DNA of 15,529 bases from Planctomycetia bacterium. Lineage in GTDB: Bacteria > Planctomycetota > Planctomycetia > Gemmatales > Gemmataceae. The notes beneath the pieces are model-generated. The model was not told where the DNA came from. It did not search any database and saw nothing but the letters and a program-made list of their open reading frames with translations. This document shows positions 1 through 7,498 of this stretch, piece after piece; position 1 is the stretch's first letter; each line of letters opens with the position of its first letter. The stretch is from NCBI GenBank assembly GCA_025356615.1, contig JANXSH010000313.1, positions 1 through 15,529 of the forward strand, in the 5' to 3' direction. Made by a program: the position numbers and the translations under genes.

Positions 1-208
1 CCTCTTCCACACGAAGGCAGCGCAGTCGTCGCCCCTCTTGGCCGCCGAACACCTCCCACCAGCTGCCCATCCACTCCGGGCCGCGCGTCGGCTCGTTGCC
101 GTCGCTCTCCGCGAGCAGCGCGTGCCAGGCGGGTCCGAGCCGGTGGAGGTCGGTCGCCTCCGTCAGCACGTCGGCCCTGACGCCTGGCTGCATGGTCTGG
201 GTGCTCAT
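1..208 (-). CDS. CelD/BcsL-type GNAT N-acetyltransferase, N-terminal part (cut by window edge)
   Basis: Only the first 69 codons are inside the window; the gene runs off the left edge. The ATG at 208-206 overlaps the stop of the upstream cupin-like gene as ATGA, which fixes both the start and the operon membership. The visible peptide has the pattern W-H-A-L-L-A-E-S (about residues 28-35), then P-E-W-M-G-S-W-W-E-V-F-G (44-55). This matches the usual opening of the CelD/BcsL (Acetyltransf_6, FemAB-like) family, in which a tryptophan block is followed by a P-x-W...WW..FG segment. The catalytic GNAT fold itself lies outside the window. By context it would modify a sugar or lipid-linked intermediate of the neighbouring exopolysaccharide. 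The family call is moderately sure; the substrate is unknown. Confidence 0.72.
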   Translation of the reverse strand, partial: MSTQTMQPGVRADVLTEATDLHRLGPAWHALLAESDGNEPTRGPEWMGSWWEVFGGQEGRRLRCLRVEE

Positions 209-1101
209 CGGGTTCGGGTTCCCAGAAGTCTCCGGAGGCGGCGAATCACCCGATACGCGAAATACTTGGCCCGGTCGCCCCAGCCGGAGACGCCCGCCGG
301 ACGCGGCCTCAGCCCCCGCGCGCGGAGCCAACGATTCGTGCGGTAGATGATGCCCCGCCGCTCGCTCTCCCGCGTCTGGAAGGTGATGCTGAACGAGATC
401 GACACCTCGGGGCCGTTCTCCACCCAGTGCGGGGCGGTAACGGGGACGTGGACCCCCTCGCCCGGTTGGAGGACGAACGTGCTCGCCTTCTTCTGGGACT
501 CTTCCCGGAAGGCGAGGTTGCGATGCGCCCCGCAGTAGAATCGCTCGAGATCCTCCTCGCCGACGAGGGAGCGGTCGTCTTGGGGGAAGACGTGGATGGT
601 CTTCTCCCCGCGAATCTGGAGGAGGAAGTTCAACTCCGGGTCGATGTGGAACGGCGTCACGGCACCGGGGGACGAGACGAAGATGAACGCCTCGCGCAGG
701 TCCATCCGCCGGGCCTGCGGGTGGCCGGTCTGCTCGACTTCGCCGAGACACCGGTCGAGCAGGTCGGCGTAAGCCGGGTCGCGTTCGACGTTCTTCAAGA
801 CCAGCCAGGAGCGACACTCGGCGATGCGGCGGATCGTCTCCTCCGGGGACAATCCGTTGCGCGGCGTCTGGCCGGGGTCGATGCTCACGGGGATGTCGCC
901 CGCGTTGTATTCGACCCGGTCCTCGGGCAGGGACTTCGCCAACTCGAGGAGGCGCGGAACCTCGAAGAGCGGATGGCCCGCGAGCCGATGCCGGATCGCG
1001 AACGGCGTCTGGCCGAAGTGGGAGTCGAACGCCGGACGATCCAGGTCGAGGAGCGGGCTTCCTGCCGCCGGTGCCGAGGTCGGCGACTCGAGAGAATTCA
1101 T
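205..1101 (-). CDS. cupin-like (JmjC / cupin_8 type) Fe(II)-dependent oxygenase-like protein
   Basis: A 298-residue soluble protein with a cupin_8/JmjC-like double-stranded beta-helix in its middle. The metal site is visible as F-H-I-D (H152, D154), and the distal histidine is most likely H225 in A-P-H-W-V-E-N-G, after the P-G-E-G-V-H-V-P turn (213-220). A basic segment, R-G-E-K-T-I-H-V-F-P (164-173), is the usual strand between them. Proteins of this family use Fe(II) and 2-oxoglutarate to hydroxylate proteins or small molecules, but the members found in polysaccharide clusters have no known substrate. The Arg-rich C-terminus (about 250-298) is not part of the fold. The ATG at 1101 lies 4 bases after the preceding stop and has AGGA 8 bases upstream; the stop overlaps the next ATG. 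It sits between two CelD-type GNAT genes, so a role in modifying the same glycan or its carrier is inferred. Confidence 0.8.
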   Translation of the reverse strand: MNSLESPTSAPAAGSPLLDLDRPAFDSHFGQTPFAIRHRLAGHPLFEVPRLLELAKSLPEDRVEYNAGDIPVSIDPGQTPRNGLSPEETIRRIAECRSWLVLKNVERDPAYADLLDRCLGEVEQTGHPQARRMDLREAFIFVSSPGAVTPFHIDPELNFLLQIRGEKTIHVFPQDDRSLVGEEDLERFYCGAHRNLAFREESQKKASTFVLQPGEGVHVPVTAPHWVENGPEVSISFSITFQTRESERRGIIYRTNRWLRARGLRPRPAGVSGWGDRAKYFAYRVIRRLRRLLGTRTR

Positions 1102-1105
1102 GGGG

Positions 1106-2335
1106 TCAATCCTGTTCGGCCAGAAAGTGCGGAAGGGGGGATCGCCGCAGGCTGCGGCGCAACCAGCGGGCGACCGGCATCGCGGAGACGACGAGGTCGC
1201 CCGGCCCTCGACCCGTCGCGACGTATTGCGTCTGGACGACCCGGCGTTCGCTCCAGAGGCGATCGATCATCGGGTGGTCGGGGATCGTGCAAGAGTCCAT
1301 CCAGCGCACTTCCTTCATCGTGTGAATGTGTTCGATGTTGAACAGCTCGAGGAGGACGCCCGGTGAGCAGGCGGGGTGCGTCTCGTCGAAGGCGATCTTG
1401 TAAGCGAACGACCCCTGGCCGGAAACGAAGTTGCACTTCATCGCGATCGGCTCGCCGTCGAGGAACAGCCCCAGCATCAGGAGTTTGCCGCGCCGGAACG
1501 CGCCGCGCGTCATCGTCCGAAAGTAGTCGGCACCCGCGCTGCTCGAGAGCATGGCCGTGCCCTCCCGCCCTTTCCAGCCGGCCGCCTCCAGGCGGAGGAA
1601 GTTTTCCGTCCAGGTGTCCAGGTCGGATTCGTCCCGCAAGACGAGCCGATCGACGCGGCCCTTGTCGGCGAACTGCCTCGCCTTCCGTCGCAGATCCTTC
1701 CGCCTCTTACCAGGCAGAGCCTGTTCGAGATAGCCCTCGGCACTCTGTCGCACCGTAATGAATGCCCGGCCATACGATTCGACGACGAAGCTCGGGCGGG
1801 CACGATGGTGGCACGCCTGGGTCAAGGCCTGGCCGAAGGCCGCGTCGCGCGTCGCGAGTTCCATGCGCCAGAGGGGCGCGCCCTCCGGGTCGCTCGAGGC
1901 CCAGTCGAAGAATCGCCCCATGACCGCGTTCGTCGATCCGGCGCGAAGGAGCGGCGTCGTCAGGAAGCAATACAGGTGTTGTAGCGACTCGAGAACGGTG
2001 ATCGGGATCAGGCGGTGGAGTCTCCGCCGCACGAGGGGGAAGAAACCGCACAGGACGGGCACCCGACGTTGTGCGTTGATCGGCTGATAGATCAGGACGA
2101 AGCGGAGGTCGAGTCCGGTGCCGAAATGCGCCAACGCCGGGAGCAGATTCCACGACTCGTAGAACGGATTCGGCTCCGCCGCGTTCTTCGCCAGGTCGTC
2201 CCAGGCGGCGACGTGGTCGAGCAACTCCGTCGCGCCGTGCAGCACGAGGACGGTCAGGGACGGGACGGCCTCCTCGACAGGCGAGGGCGTCCGATTCTCG
2301 TCCCGCGCTATGGGCGTTTCCGTGAGCTGGCTCAT
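1106..2335 (-). CDS. CelD/BcsL-type GNAT (FemAB-like) acyltransferase
   Basis: A 409-residue protein with the full CelD/BcsL (Acetyltransf_6) layout. The N-terminal half starts with A-A-W-D-D-L-A (43-49) and N-P-F-Y-E-S-W (56-62). The second half has the basic helix G-K-R-R-K-D-L-R-R-K-A-R (209-220), L-E-A-A-G-W-K-G (249-256), and the core strand G-E-P-I-A-M-K (294-300) followed by A-Y-K-I-A-F-D-E (311-318). The family was named for a gene of the Agrobacterium cellulose cluster and is common in capsule and exopolysaccharide loci, where it is thought to transfer an acyl or aminoacyl group. The start overlaps the stop of the deacetylase gene (ATGA), which points to translational coupling. A tract of about 25 residues before the domain looks disordered. 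No signal peptide or membrane segment is seen, so it should act in the cytoplasm. Confidence 0.82.
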   Translation of the reverse strand: MSQLTETPIARDENRTPSPVEEAVPSLTVLVLHGATELLDHVAAWDDLAKNAAEPNPFYESWNLLPALAHFGTGLDLRFVLIYQPINAQRRVPVLCGFFPLVRRRLHRLIPITVLESLQHLYCFLTTPLLRAGSTNAVMGRFFDWASSDPEGAPLWRMELATRDAAFGQALTQACHHRARPSFVVESYGRAFITVRQSAEGYLEQALPGKRRKDLRRKARQFADKGRVDRLVLRDESDLDTWTENFLRLEAAGWKGREGTAMLSSSAGADYFRTMTRGAFRRGKLLMLGLFLDGEPIAMKCNFVSGQGSFAYKIAFDETHPACSPGVLLELFNIEHIHTMKEVRWMDSCTIPDHPMIDRLWSERRVVQTQYVATGRGPGDLVVSAMPVARWLRRSLRRSPLPHFLAEQD

Positions 2336-3258
2336 CGGGATCCGATCAGGGAGTGGGACGCCGGGAAGTCACTCTGGTATTCCGTCGGCCAGAGGTTCGG
2401 ATAGCCCTCGAAAGGCTTGCTCCGCTTGAGGGCGTAGATCCAGTGCAGGCAGCCGCTCAGGTAGACCTCGAGGTGCGCCAGGCTCTTGAAATAGGGGACG
2501 GCCTCGCGCGGCAATATCTGGTCGTCGATGCCGGGCCGGATGAATCCCCCGAAGGCGGACAGTGCCCCGTCGTAGCCCGCCTCGCGGATGAGAGGCACGA
2601 ACTCCGGTCGCAAGTGGTTCTGCCCCCCGAAGGGGTAGGCGAACCACCGGACGGGTATCCCGAGGCGGTCCTGGAGCGTGTTACGCGAGGCGATCATCTC
2701 CTCGCGCGCCTGGTCCATGTTCACCGCGCCGAGGTTCGCGTGGCTCACCGTGTGGGAGCCGATCTCGAAGCCCATGCGGATCATCGACTTGACATCGTCC
2801 CAGCTCAGGTTCGGCATGGGAGCCAGACCGCGGTCCCAATCGAAGACACGCTCGGTCCCTACATACCCTGTCGGGAGGAAGAACGTCGCGGGCAATCCGT
2901 ACTCGGCCAGGACACGGGCAGCCGCCAGGTTGTCGTAATAACAATCATCGAAGGTGATCGCGACGGTCCGCTTCGGCATCTCCTCCCCAGATCGCACGAT
3001 GCGGAATACCTCCGCCAGAGGCACGACCTCGAATCGCCGCGACAGCATGGCACAGATCCGGCGAAATCGGGCCGTGTTGATCGTCAAGCCATCCTCGGGC
3101 CGTTGATCCGTCACGCGGTGGAACAGCAAGATCGTCATGAACCGCCGCCCATAGGCACGGGCGATGGCCTCGTGTACGCTCAAGACGCCCGTGTATTTGT
3201 AGGCTCGGCAGAGGGTGGCCCTCGCCAGGGTCATCCAATCAGGCATGATCGTACCCAT
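2332..3258 (-). CDS. polysaccharide deacetylase (NodB domain, CE4 family)
   Basis: A 308-residue carbohydrate esterase family 4 protein. The NodB motifs are clear: motif 1 T-F-D-D (102-105; D104 general base, D105 metal), motif 2 S-H-T-V-S-H (168-173; metal ligands H169 and H173), and motif 3 R-W-F-A-Y-P-F-G (204-211). The entry segment I-L-L-F-H-R-V (43-49) is typical of the poly-N-acetylglucosamine deacetylase-like subgroup. The usual L-x-H motif 5 is not evident after residue 250. These enzymes remove N- or O-acetyl groups from glycans or their precursors. No signal peptide is visible, so it may act on a cytoplasmic intermediate. It is the first gene of the four-gene leftward unit. The ATG at 3258 has only a weak GAAG-like site; a second ATG four codons later is possible. 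The two CelD-type neighbours could re-acylate what it deacetylates (inference). Confidence 0.88.
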   Translation of the reverse strand: MGTIMPDWMTLARATLCRAYKYTGVLSVHEAIARAYGRRFMTILLFHRVTDQRPEDGLTINTARFRRICAMLSRRFEVVPLAEVFRIVRSGEEMPKRTVAITFDDCYYDNLAAARVLAEYGLPATFFLPTGYVGTERVFDWDRGLAPMPNLSWDDVKSMIRMGFEIGSHTVSHANLGAVNMDQAREEMIASRNTLQDRLGIPVRWFAYPFGGQNHLRPEFVPLIREAGYDGALSAFGGFIRPGIDDQILPREAVPYFKSLAHLEVYLSGCLHWIYALKRSKPFEGYPNLWPTEYQSDFPASHSLIGSR

Positions 3259-3298
3259 TCTTCGCGGAATTTAGGGGGGCACTGGGAAAGCTACGTTA

Positions 3299-3327
3299 AG
3301 TATAGAACAAGATTATGCTGTTGATCG
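3299..3327 (-). promoter_or_regulatory. possible promoter for the leftward deacetylase operon
   Basis: In the AT-rich block upstream of the deacetylase, the minus strand carries TATACT (3304-3299), a good -10 hexamer, about 40 bases before the ATG. The region 17 bases upstream (CGATCA, 3327-3322) is a poor -35 match and there is no TG extension. The position is right, but the support rests on the -10 element and local AT-richness alone. Confidence 0.25.
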
Positions 3328-3462
3328 AGTAGAAAATGTGACTTGTCTATCCATTCGTGCATCGCGTGGCCAAAGAGGCCCTACCTGGCAACGGGGAATC
3401 GATCGGCTCTGTTCATCGTATTCGCACTCGATCAGCGGGAAATACGCCGGGTGTCGCAATTC

Positions 3463-3578
3463 TGGCATGGTTCGAGGAGACGGCGATCCGGGTAACAGGA
3501 GGTAGGCGGCGCGAGCCGAGCGGGGCTGGTCCGGCTCGGCTCACCGGATCTACTCCTGTCACCCCTCGAACCATGCCA
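3463..3578. repeat. 116-bp imperfect palindrome with perfect 15-bp ends
   Basis: The outer arms, 3463-3477 and 3564-3578, are perfect 15-bp inverted copies (TGGCATGGTTCGAGG and its complement). Inside, 3491-3504 and 3551-3563 pair over GGT-A/G-ACAGGAG-(G)-TA with one mismatch and one extra base, and 3513-3520 (GAGCCGAG) pairs perfectly with 3535-3542. The left arm has about 13 extra bases between its outer and middle blocks. The structure could fold as a long hairpin in RNA or a cruciform in DNA. No target duplication was seen at its ends. It overlaps the 3' end of the 93-codon ORF on the minus strand, so it could act as a bidirectional terminator, a REP/MITE-like element, or a scar of inverted duplication. 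Confidence 0.75.
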
Positions 3579-3840
3579 CGATTTCCCACAGTGCAGACAC
3601 CGAATCCGATGCGTTCGGCTCTGCCTCCAGGCTTGTGACGCGGAGTAAGGTTGGCAGGTCGTGTTCGTAGCAATCGTCCGAGAACCTCCGCTCGGGGTAC
3701 TCGTCGCAGCTTCGAGGTTTCTTGATGATGCACGCCTTCGGCCCGCGCTCGACCGCGTATCCGGCGAGGTAATAGACTCCGGCACCGACGGGTTCCCCCT
3801 CTTCCCATTTCAACGTACCCCGTTCGGATCCAGGTGCCAA
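3559..3840 (-). CDS. possible small orphan protein (93 aa)
   Basis: I do not recognise this protein. It would start at a TTG (3840) with AGGA 7 bases upstream; there is an in-frame stop just before that and no internal ATG. The product is soluble, with three cysteines: P-K-A-C (about 34-37), R-S-C-D-E-Y (43-48) and D-D-C-Y-E-H (55-60). It is rich in Trp, Tyr and acidic residues and ends A-W-F-E-G. The sequence looks protein-like rather than the Arg/Pro-rich text typical of antisense shadows in GC-rich DNA. Its last codons lie inside the right arm of the palindrome at 3463-3578. It may be a genuine small gene or the surviving end of a longer one. No function is proposed. Confidence 0.4.
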   Translation of the reverse strand: MAPGSERGTLKWEEGEPVGAGVYYLAGYAVERGPKACIIKKPRSCDEYPERRFSDDCYEHDLPTLLRVTSLEAEPNASDSVSALWEIVAWFEG

Positions 3841-4087
3841 GAGGTCGTCCTATGCGGGCAATTTGCTACCCAATCGCGGGAATCGATTCTCCGCGCGAGT
3901 TCGTTCGCGCCAGGAATGCCCCACATTTCATGAGCAGCGATGCAGGAAAACTGAGCAGGATCCTTGGTGGGGTCCGATGTGCCGGGAGCCTCTTGCGCTT
4001 ATTTTCCGTTCCACAACGTGTTCATTCGCAATAACTTCATCCCATCAGGATCGCCTTCACTGCCTCCCGCCGCCGCAGTTTGGCGTA

Positions 4088-4116
4088 TTGTTTGCTTTGG
4101 TACTCGCCTCTGTAAA
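4088..4116 (+). promoter_or_regulatory. candidate sigma-70-type promoter for the fusion protein / glycosyltransferase pair
   Basis: TTGTTT (4088-4093) and TGTAAA (4111-4116) are separated by exactly 17 bases, in a more AT-rich stretch of the upstream region. A transcript from here would have a leader of about 85 bases before the ATG at 4209. Each hexamer matches consensus at only three or four positions, so this is a candidate. Confidence 0.35.
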
Positions 4117-4208
4117 GTAGGCGCGCGTTGGTCTCCGACCGCTTCCTATCCTCTCCTCCTTCCCTCCTGCGTATATCCGCCACTCACCGGGCTCGAGGAA
4201 CTCGTCGA

Positions 4209-5576
4209 ATGGACACACCGAAGATGAACACCCTCGACGGCCGTGCCAGGGTGCTTCATGAGCATACCCGCAACACCAGCCACCCCCATGTGCCTTCCAA
4301 CGGGGCCGATGCCTCGGTGCCGTCGATGCCTTCGCCCGCCCCCCAGCCGACGAATCGGCCGGCGCGGCCGCGAAAATCCTACGCCTGGCGGACGGCCCGC
4401 GCCTCCCTTGCCATGCTCGCCCTGCTGACTTTGCTCTGGTGGCTCGTGGTGCCCCTGCTGTTCCCGGTGACGAGCCGGGCGATCATCAACGCCCGGACGG
4501 TCCAGGTGCGGTCCCCGAGCGACGGGACGAACATCGAACTCAGCCACGATGTCAGCGACGAGGTGGAAAGCGGCCAGACGATCCTCCGCGTGTCGAACCC
4601 CCGCGTGGACACGTCGCACCTGTCCGAGTTGAAGGGCAAACTGAGCAGTCTCGAGGCGCAGCAGGCCCGAAGTGCCCGCGAGCTGGCGGAAGGCGAGGCA
4701 TCCCTCCCCGACCTCCGATCGACCGTGAAACGCTACCAGAAGGCGGCGCTGGATGGCCTGGCGTTAGCCGTCAAGGAATCCACGGCCCGGTCCGAATCAA
4801 CCCGGATCGAATTCGAAGCGGCGGAACAGCGGCAGAAGCGACTGTCTCGCTCCAACGCCGTCACCCCCCTCGAAAAGGACTCCTTACAAGAAGGTCGCTC
4901 TCGCGCCCTCAAGAACTTGGAGAAGGAGGGAGCCGCCACGGCCCGCCTGGAGGGCGAGTACGAGGCGGCCAAGCAGGGGGTGTTCTTGCAGAACGAGGCT
5001 TCTTACGCCCAGAAGAGGGCGCATGAGATGGAGCAGAAGATCGCCACCCTTCGCAGCAGCCTGAAGGAGAACGCCCAGTTGCGGGTCGCCGCCGCGACGC
5101 TCATCCGCGAGGAGGAAAACCGCCTCGAGCAACTGACGGGGGTGGACGTGATCGCCCCGGTCTCGGGGACGGTCTGGAAGCGCCCCGGCAACCTCGGCCA
5201 GGTCGTGAAACAAAACGAACTCGTCTACGAGATCGCCGACCGCGAGACCATCTTCGTGGAGGCCCTCTTCCACCAGCGCTACCTCTCCTCCGCCGTCGCA
5301 CCCGGAGCCACGGCGATCGTCAACCTCACCAGCGGCCAGCGCCTCTGCGGTCGCGTGAAGGCGATACGCACCCTGGGCGAGGCGGACGCCGAGGCGTGTT
5401 ACGCCGTCAACCTCGCCGGGAGCGATGTCAAGCACGTCCGCGTGTTGATCGCCCTGGACGGGGAGTGCCGCGACGCCGCCTTGATCGGCCGGCACGTCCG
5501 CGTCCTCATCGTGGGCGAAGAACCGGGGTATTTCGAGCAGGGCGTGGCCTGGCTGTTCTCCAAGGTCGGGGGCTGA
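4209..5576 (+). CDS. HlyD-like membrane-fusion protein of the exopolysaccharide synthase
   Basis: A 455-residue periplasmic adaptor anchored in the inner membrane. In order: a Pro-rich cytoplasmic tail (1-64), one membrane segment (about 65-87, L-W-W-L-V-V-P-L-L-F), the first half of a biotinyl-lipoyl domain (about 90-133), a long Glu/Arg/Lys-rich coiled-coil hairpin (about 134-310), the second lipoyl half with V-I-A-P-V-S-G-T-V-W (314-323) and G-Q-V-V-K-Q-N-E-L-V (330-339), then a beta-barrel end. This is the HlyD/EmrA plan; Alg44 of the alginate machine has a similar extracytoplasmic part, but here there is no PilZ domain. I chose the ATG at 4209, with GAGGA about 9 bases upstream; the open frame extends back to a TTG at 4128, but that stretch looks non-coding. 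The glycosyltransferase starts one base after its stop, so the two are probably co-translated and form one synthesis/export complex. Confidence 0.87.
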   Translation: MDTPKMNTLDGRARVLHEHTRNTSHPHVPSNGADASVPSMPSPAPQPTNRPARPRKSYAWRTARASLAMLALLTLLWWLVVPLLFPVTSRAIINARTVQVRSPSDGTNIELSHDVSDEVESGQTILRVSNPRVDTSHLSELKGKLSSLEAQQARSARELAEGEASLPDLRSTVKRYQKAALDGLALAVKESTARSESTRIEFEAAEQRQKRLSRSNAVTPLEKDSLQEGRSRALKNLEKEGAATARLEGEYEAAKQGVFLQNEASYAQKRAHEMEQKIATLRSSLKENAQLRVAAATLIREEENRLEQLTGVDVIAPVSGTVWKRPGNLGQVVKQNELVYEIADRETIFVEALFHQRYLSSAVAPGATAIVNLTSGQRLCGRVKAIRTLGEADAEACYAVNLAGSDVKHVRVLIALDGECRDAALIGRHVRVLIVGEEPGYFEQGVAWLFSKVGG

Positions 5577-5577
5577 G

Positions 5578-7260
5578 ATGTTCTCCCACGAGGCGTTGTT
5601 CGTCAACGTGTCCTTACTGGTCGCCCTGGTCCTGTTCATTTGGGATCGCCCCGCGAACGGGACGTGGACGCGCCTCGCGGCCGTCCTCTTCCTGAATGCG
5701 CTGACCTCGTGCTACGCCGTGTGGCGCTGCGCGTACACCCTGCCGGAGTTCGGCTCGTCCTTCGCCTCGCTCTGGCCCTGGGTGTTCGTCACGTTCGAGA
5801 TGGCGATCCTGGTCTACGAGGCGTGGGCGCTCTTCGTGCTCGTCCGCCTCACCGACCACTCGCCCCAGGCGGACCTCTACCAGCGCGACCTGCGGCGGGA
5901 ACCGACGCTCCCGACCGTCGATGTCTTCATCCCCAGTTACAACGAGAAGAGGGAGGTCCTCGAGGAGACGATCCGGGGTGCCCTCGCGTTGGACTACCCG
6001 GCGGGGCGCGTAAGGGTCTGGTTGTTGGACGACAGCCGTCGCCCCTGGCTGAAGGAGTTGTGCCGGGAGCGTCAGGTCGGCTATCTGGCCCGCCCCACCA
6101 ACGAACACGGCAAGGCGGGCAACCTCAATTATGCCTTCCCGAGGACCGACGGCGAGTTGATCCTGGTGATCGACGCGGACTTCATCCTGCGCCCCGACTT
6201 CCTGTACCGGACCATCGGCTTCCTCCTCTACCAGAACGACATCGGCCTGGTGCAGACGCCCCAGCATTTCCGCAACCCCGACCCGATCCAGTACAACCTG
6301 TTCGGGTCGCGGGCCTGGACGGAGGAGCAACACTACTTCATGACCGTCGTCCAGTCGGCGCGGGATAGCCACGACAACGCCTTCTGCGTCGGCAGCGGCT
6401 GGGTGGTCAAGCGGTCCTGCCTCGACGACCTGGGCGGCTTCCCGCAGGCGTCGATCTGCGAAGACCTCGAGATCTCCTACGTCCTGCGCGGGCGGGGCGT
6501 CCGGACGTTGTTCCTCAACGAGGCGTTGGCCTACGGCCTGGCCCCGGAGAGTGTCGGGGAGTACGTCAAGCAGCGAGTGCGCTGGTGCAGCGGAACCCTC
6601 CAGCACGCCTACCTGCCCACCGGCCCCTTCCGCAATCGGGGTCTGACCCTGATCGACCGGCTGTTCTACATCGAGCCGATCCTCTACTGGCTGACCTACC
6701 CGTTCATCGTCATGGTCCTACTCGCGCCGATCGTCTACTGGTACACCGGCGTGCCCGCCCTGGTGGCTCGGGGCGACGAGGGGGCACTGATCATGGGCCC
6801 CCGTTTCCTCGCCGCCTACGTCCTCACCTACTGGCTGTCGATGAGGAAAGTCATGCCCCCCATCGCCATGGTCCACAAGGCGTTGCCCGCGTTCCACCTG
6901 ACGGCGGCCATCCTCAAAGCTTTGGTGAAGCCGTTCGGAGCGCCGTTCCAGGTGACATCCAAGGGGGAGGCGCGGGACCGCGTCGTGGTGCAGTGGTCCT
7001 TCCTCTGGATCTTCCTGTCCCTCGCCGCAGCCCTCCTCGGCGGGATGGCCATGAACCTCACGGGATTCCACGAGGTCGTGGAGATCGGCGACTTCACCGC
7101 GCTGGACGTGTTCTGGAGCCTCTTCTGCCTGGCGGTGTTCTTGCTCTGCGCCCTCGTGTGCGTCGAACTGCCGAAGCAGGGCGACTCGACCCAGAGCGAG
7201 GTCGAACGCGCCAGCCCCCTCGCCAGTCTGAAAGCCGTGGTGGGGCGGATCATGGGGTGA
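5578..7260 (+). CDS. cellulose synthase-like family 2 glycosyltransferase (membrane)
   Basis: A 560-residue processive beta-glycan synthase of the BcsA type. Two or three membrane segments (about 8-22, 33-50, 66-90) precede a GT2 domain with all the hallmark motifs: V-D-V-F-I-P-S-Y-N-E (114-123), L-D-D-S (150-153; UDP binding), D-A-D (199-201; metal and UDP), T-P-Q-H-F (227-231), C-E-D (294-296, in place of T-E-D; catalytic base) and Q-R-V-R-W (332-336; acceptor end of the channel). About four more membrane segments follow (365-390, 408-422, 472-492, 510-530), with the F-Q-V-T-S-K-G turn (457-463) where BcsA leads into its PilZ domain. No PilZ domain is present; the protein ends with about 30 polar residues. 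The sugar cannot be told from sequence. It most likely polymerises a UDP- or GDP-sugar and threads the chain through the membrane to the upstream fusion protein. Confidence 0.93.
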   Translation: MFSHEALFVNVSLLVALVLFIWDRPANGTWTRLAAVLFLNALTSCYAVWRCAYTLPEFGSSFASLWPWVFVTFEMAILVYEAWALFVLVRLTDHSPQADLYQRDLRREPTLPTVDVFIPSYNEKREVLEETIRGALALDYPAGRVRVWLLDDSRRPWLKELCRERQVGYLARPTNEHGKAGNLNYAFPRTDGELILVIDADFILRPDFLYRTIGFLLYQNDIGLVQTPQHFRNPDPIQYNLFGSRAWTEEQHYFMTVVQSARDSHDNAFCVGSGWVVKRSCLDDLGGFPQASICEDLEISYVLRGRGVRTLFLNEALAYGLAPESVGEYVKQRVRWCSGTLQHAYLPTGPFRNRGLTLIDRLFYIEPILYWLTYPFIVMVLLAPIVYWYTGVPALVARGDEGALIMGPRFLAAYVLTYWLSMRKVMPPIAMVHKALPAFHLTAAILKALVKPFGAPFQVTSKGEARDRVVVQWSFLWIFLSLAAALLGGMAMNLTGFHEVVEIGDFTALDVFWSLFCLAVFLLCALVCVELPKQGDSTQSEVERASPLASLKAVVGRIMG

Positions 7261-7281
7261 AGGTGGATTCAATCGATGGCG

Positions 7282-7479
7282 TCAGACGACGATCCAGCGG
7301 TAGACGGCATACAGACACGCCGCGATTCCGACCAGGAGCCACCACGGCTTGTGCGAGGGAGGCGCGTCCTCGGCGGAGATGTACTGCTCGCAATAGGGGC
7401 AGCGCGGCGAATCCTCGTGGATCTGCCGCTCGCAGTACGGGCAGGGGATCGTGTCGTCGTCGTCGGAGTAGCGGGCCAC
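7282..7479 (-). CDS. small zinc-ribbon membrane protein (65 aa)
   Basis: A 65-residue protein. After an acidic run D-D-D-D (6-9) it has C-P-Y-C (13-16) and C-P-Y-C (27-30), a four-cysteine zinc ribbon, then K-P-W-W and one membrane segment (about 46-64) ending at the C-terminus. Short proteins of this plan (acidic run, zinc ribbon, single membrane span) are, to my knowledge, frequent in planctomycetes, with no known function. I chose the GTG at 7479 because GAGG lies 8 bases upstream; another GTG three codons earlier (7488) is possible, and the open frame further upstream runs into the Uma2 gene and looks non-coding. It is last in the radical SAM / Uma2 operon, 19 bases after the Uma2 stop, and converges on the glycosyltransferase gene with 21 bases between them and no obvious hairpin. 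Confidence 0.72.
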   Translation of the reverse strand: MARYSDDDDTIPCPYCERQIHEDSPRCPYCEQYISAEDAPPSHKPWWLLVGIAACLYAVYRWIVV

Positions 7480-7498
7480 TTCACGCACCTCGAGCGGT

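Larger units (their letters stand above)
3259..4208. other. divergent intergenic region between the two exopolysaccharide units
   Basis: About 950 bases separate the deacetylase start from the membrane-fusion protein start. It holds an AT-rich block (about 3296-3350), a long imperfect palindrome (3463-3578), one doubtful 93-codon gene (3559-3840) and a promoter-like sequence for the rightward unit (4088-4116). The pyrimidine-rich stretch at about 4140-4190 would be untranslated leader. From 3841 to 4087 I see no gene, RNA or clear repeat. Such a large divergent gap in otherwise packed DNA suggests regulatory use or remnants of lost genes. Confidence 0.6.

Noticed and set aside
427..1341. 304-codon open frame on the plus strand
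   Set aside because: It runs antisense across two well-supported genes and has a biased, motif-free composition.
4128..4208. Extended N-terminus of the membrane-fusion protein from a TTG
   Set aside because: There is no ribosome binding site at the TTG, and the 27 extra residues come from a pyrimidine-rich leader; the ATG at 4209 has a good site.
5614..6606. 330-codon open frame on the minus strand
   Set aside because: It is a shadow of the glycosyltransferase gene; no family motif is seen.
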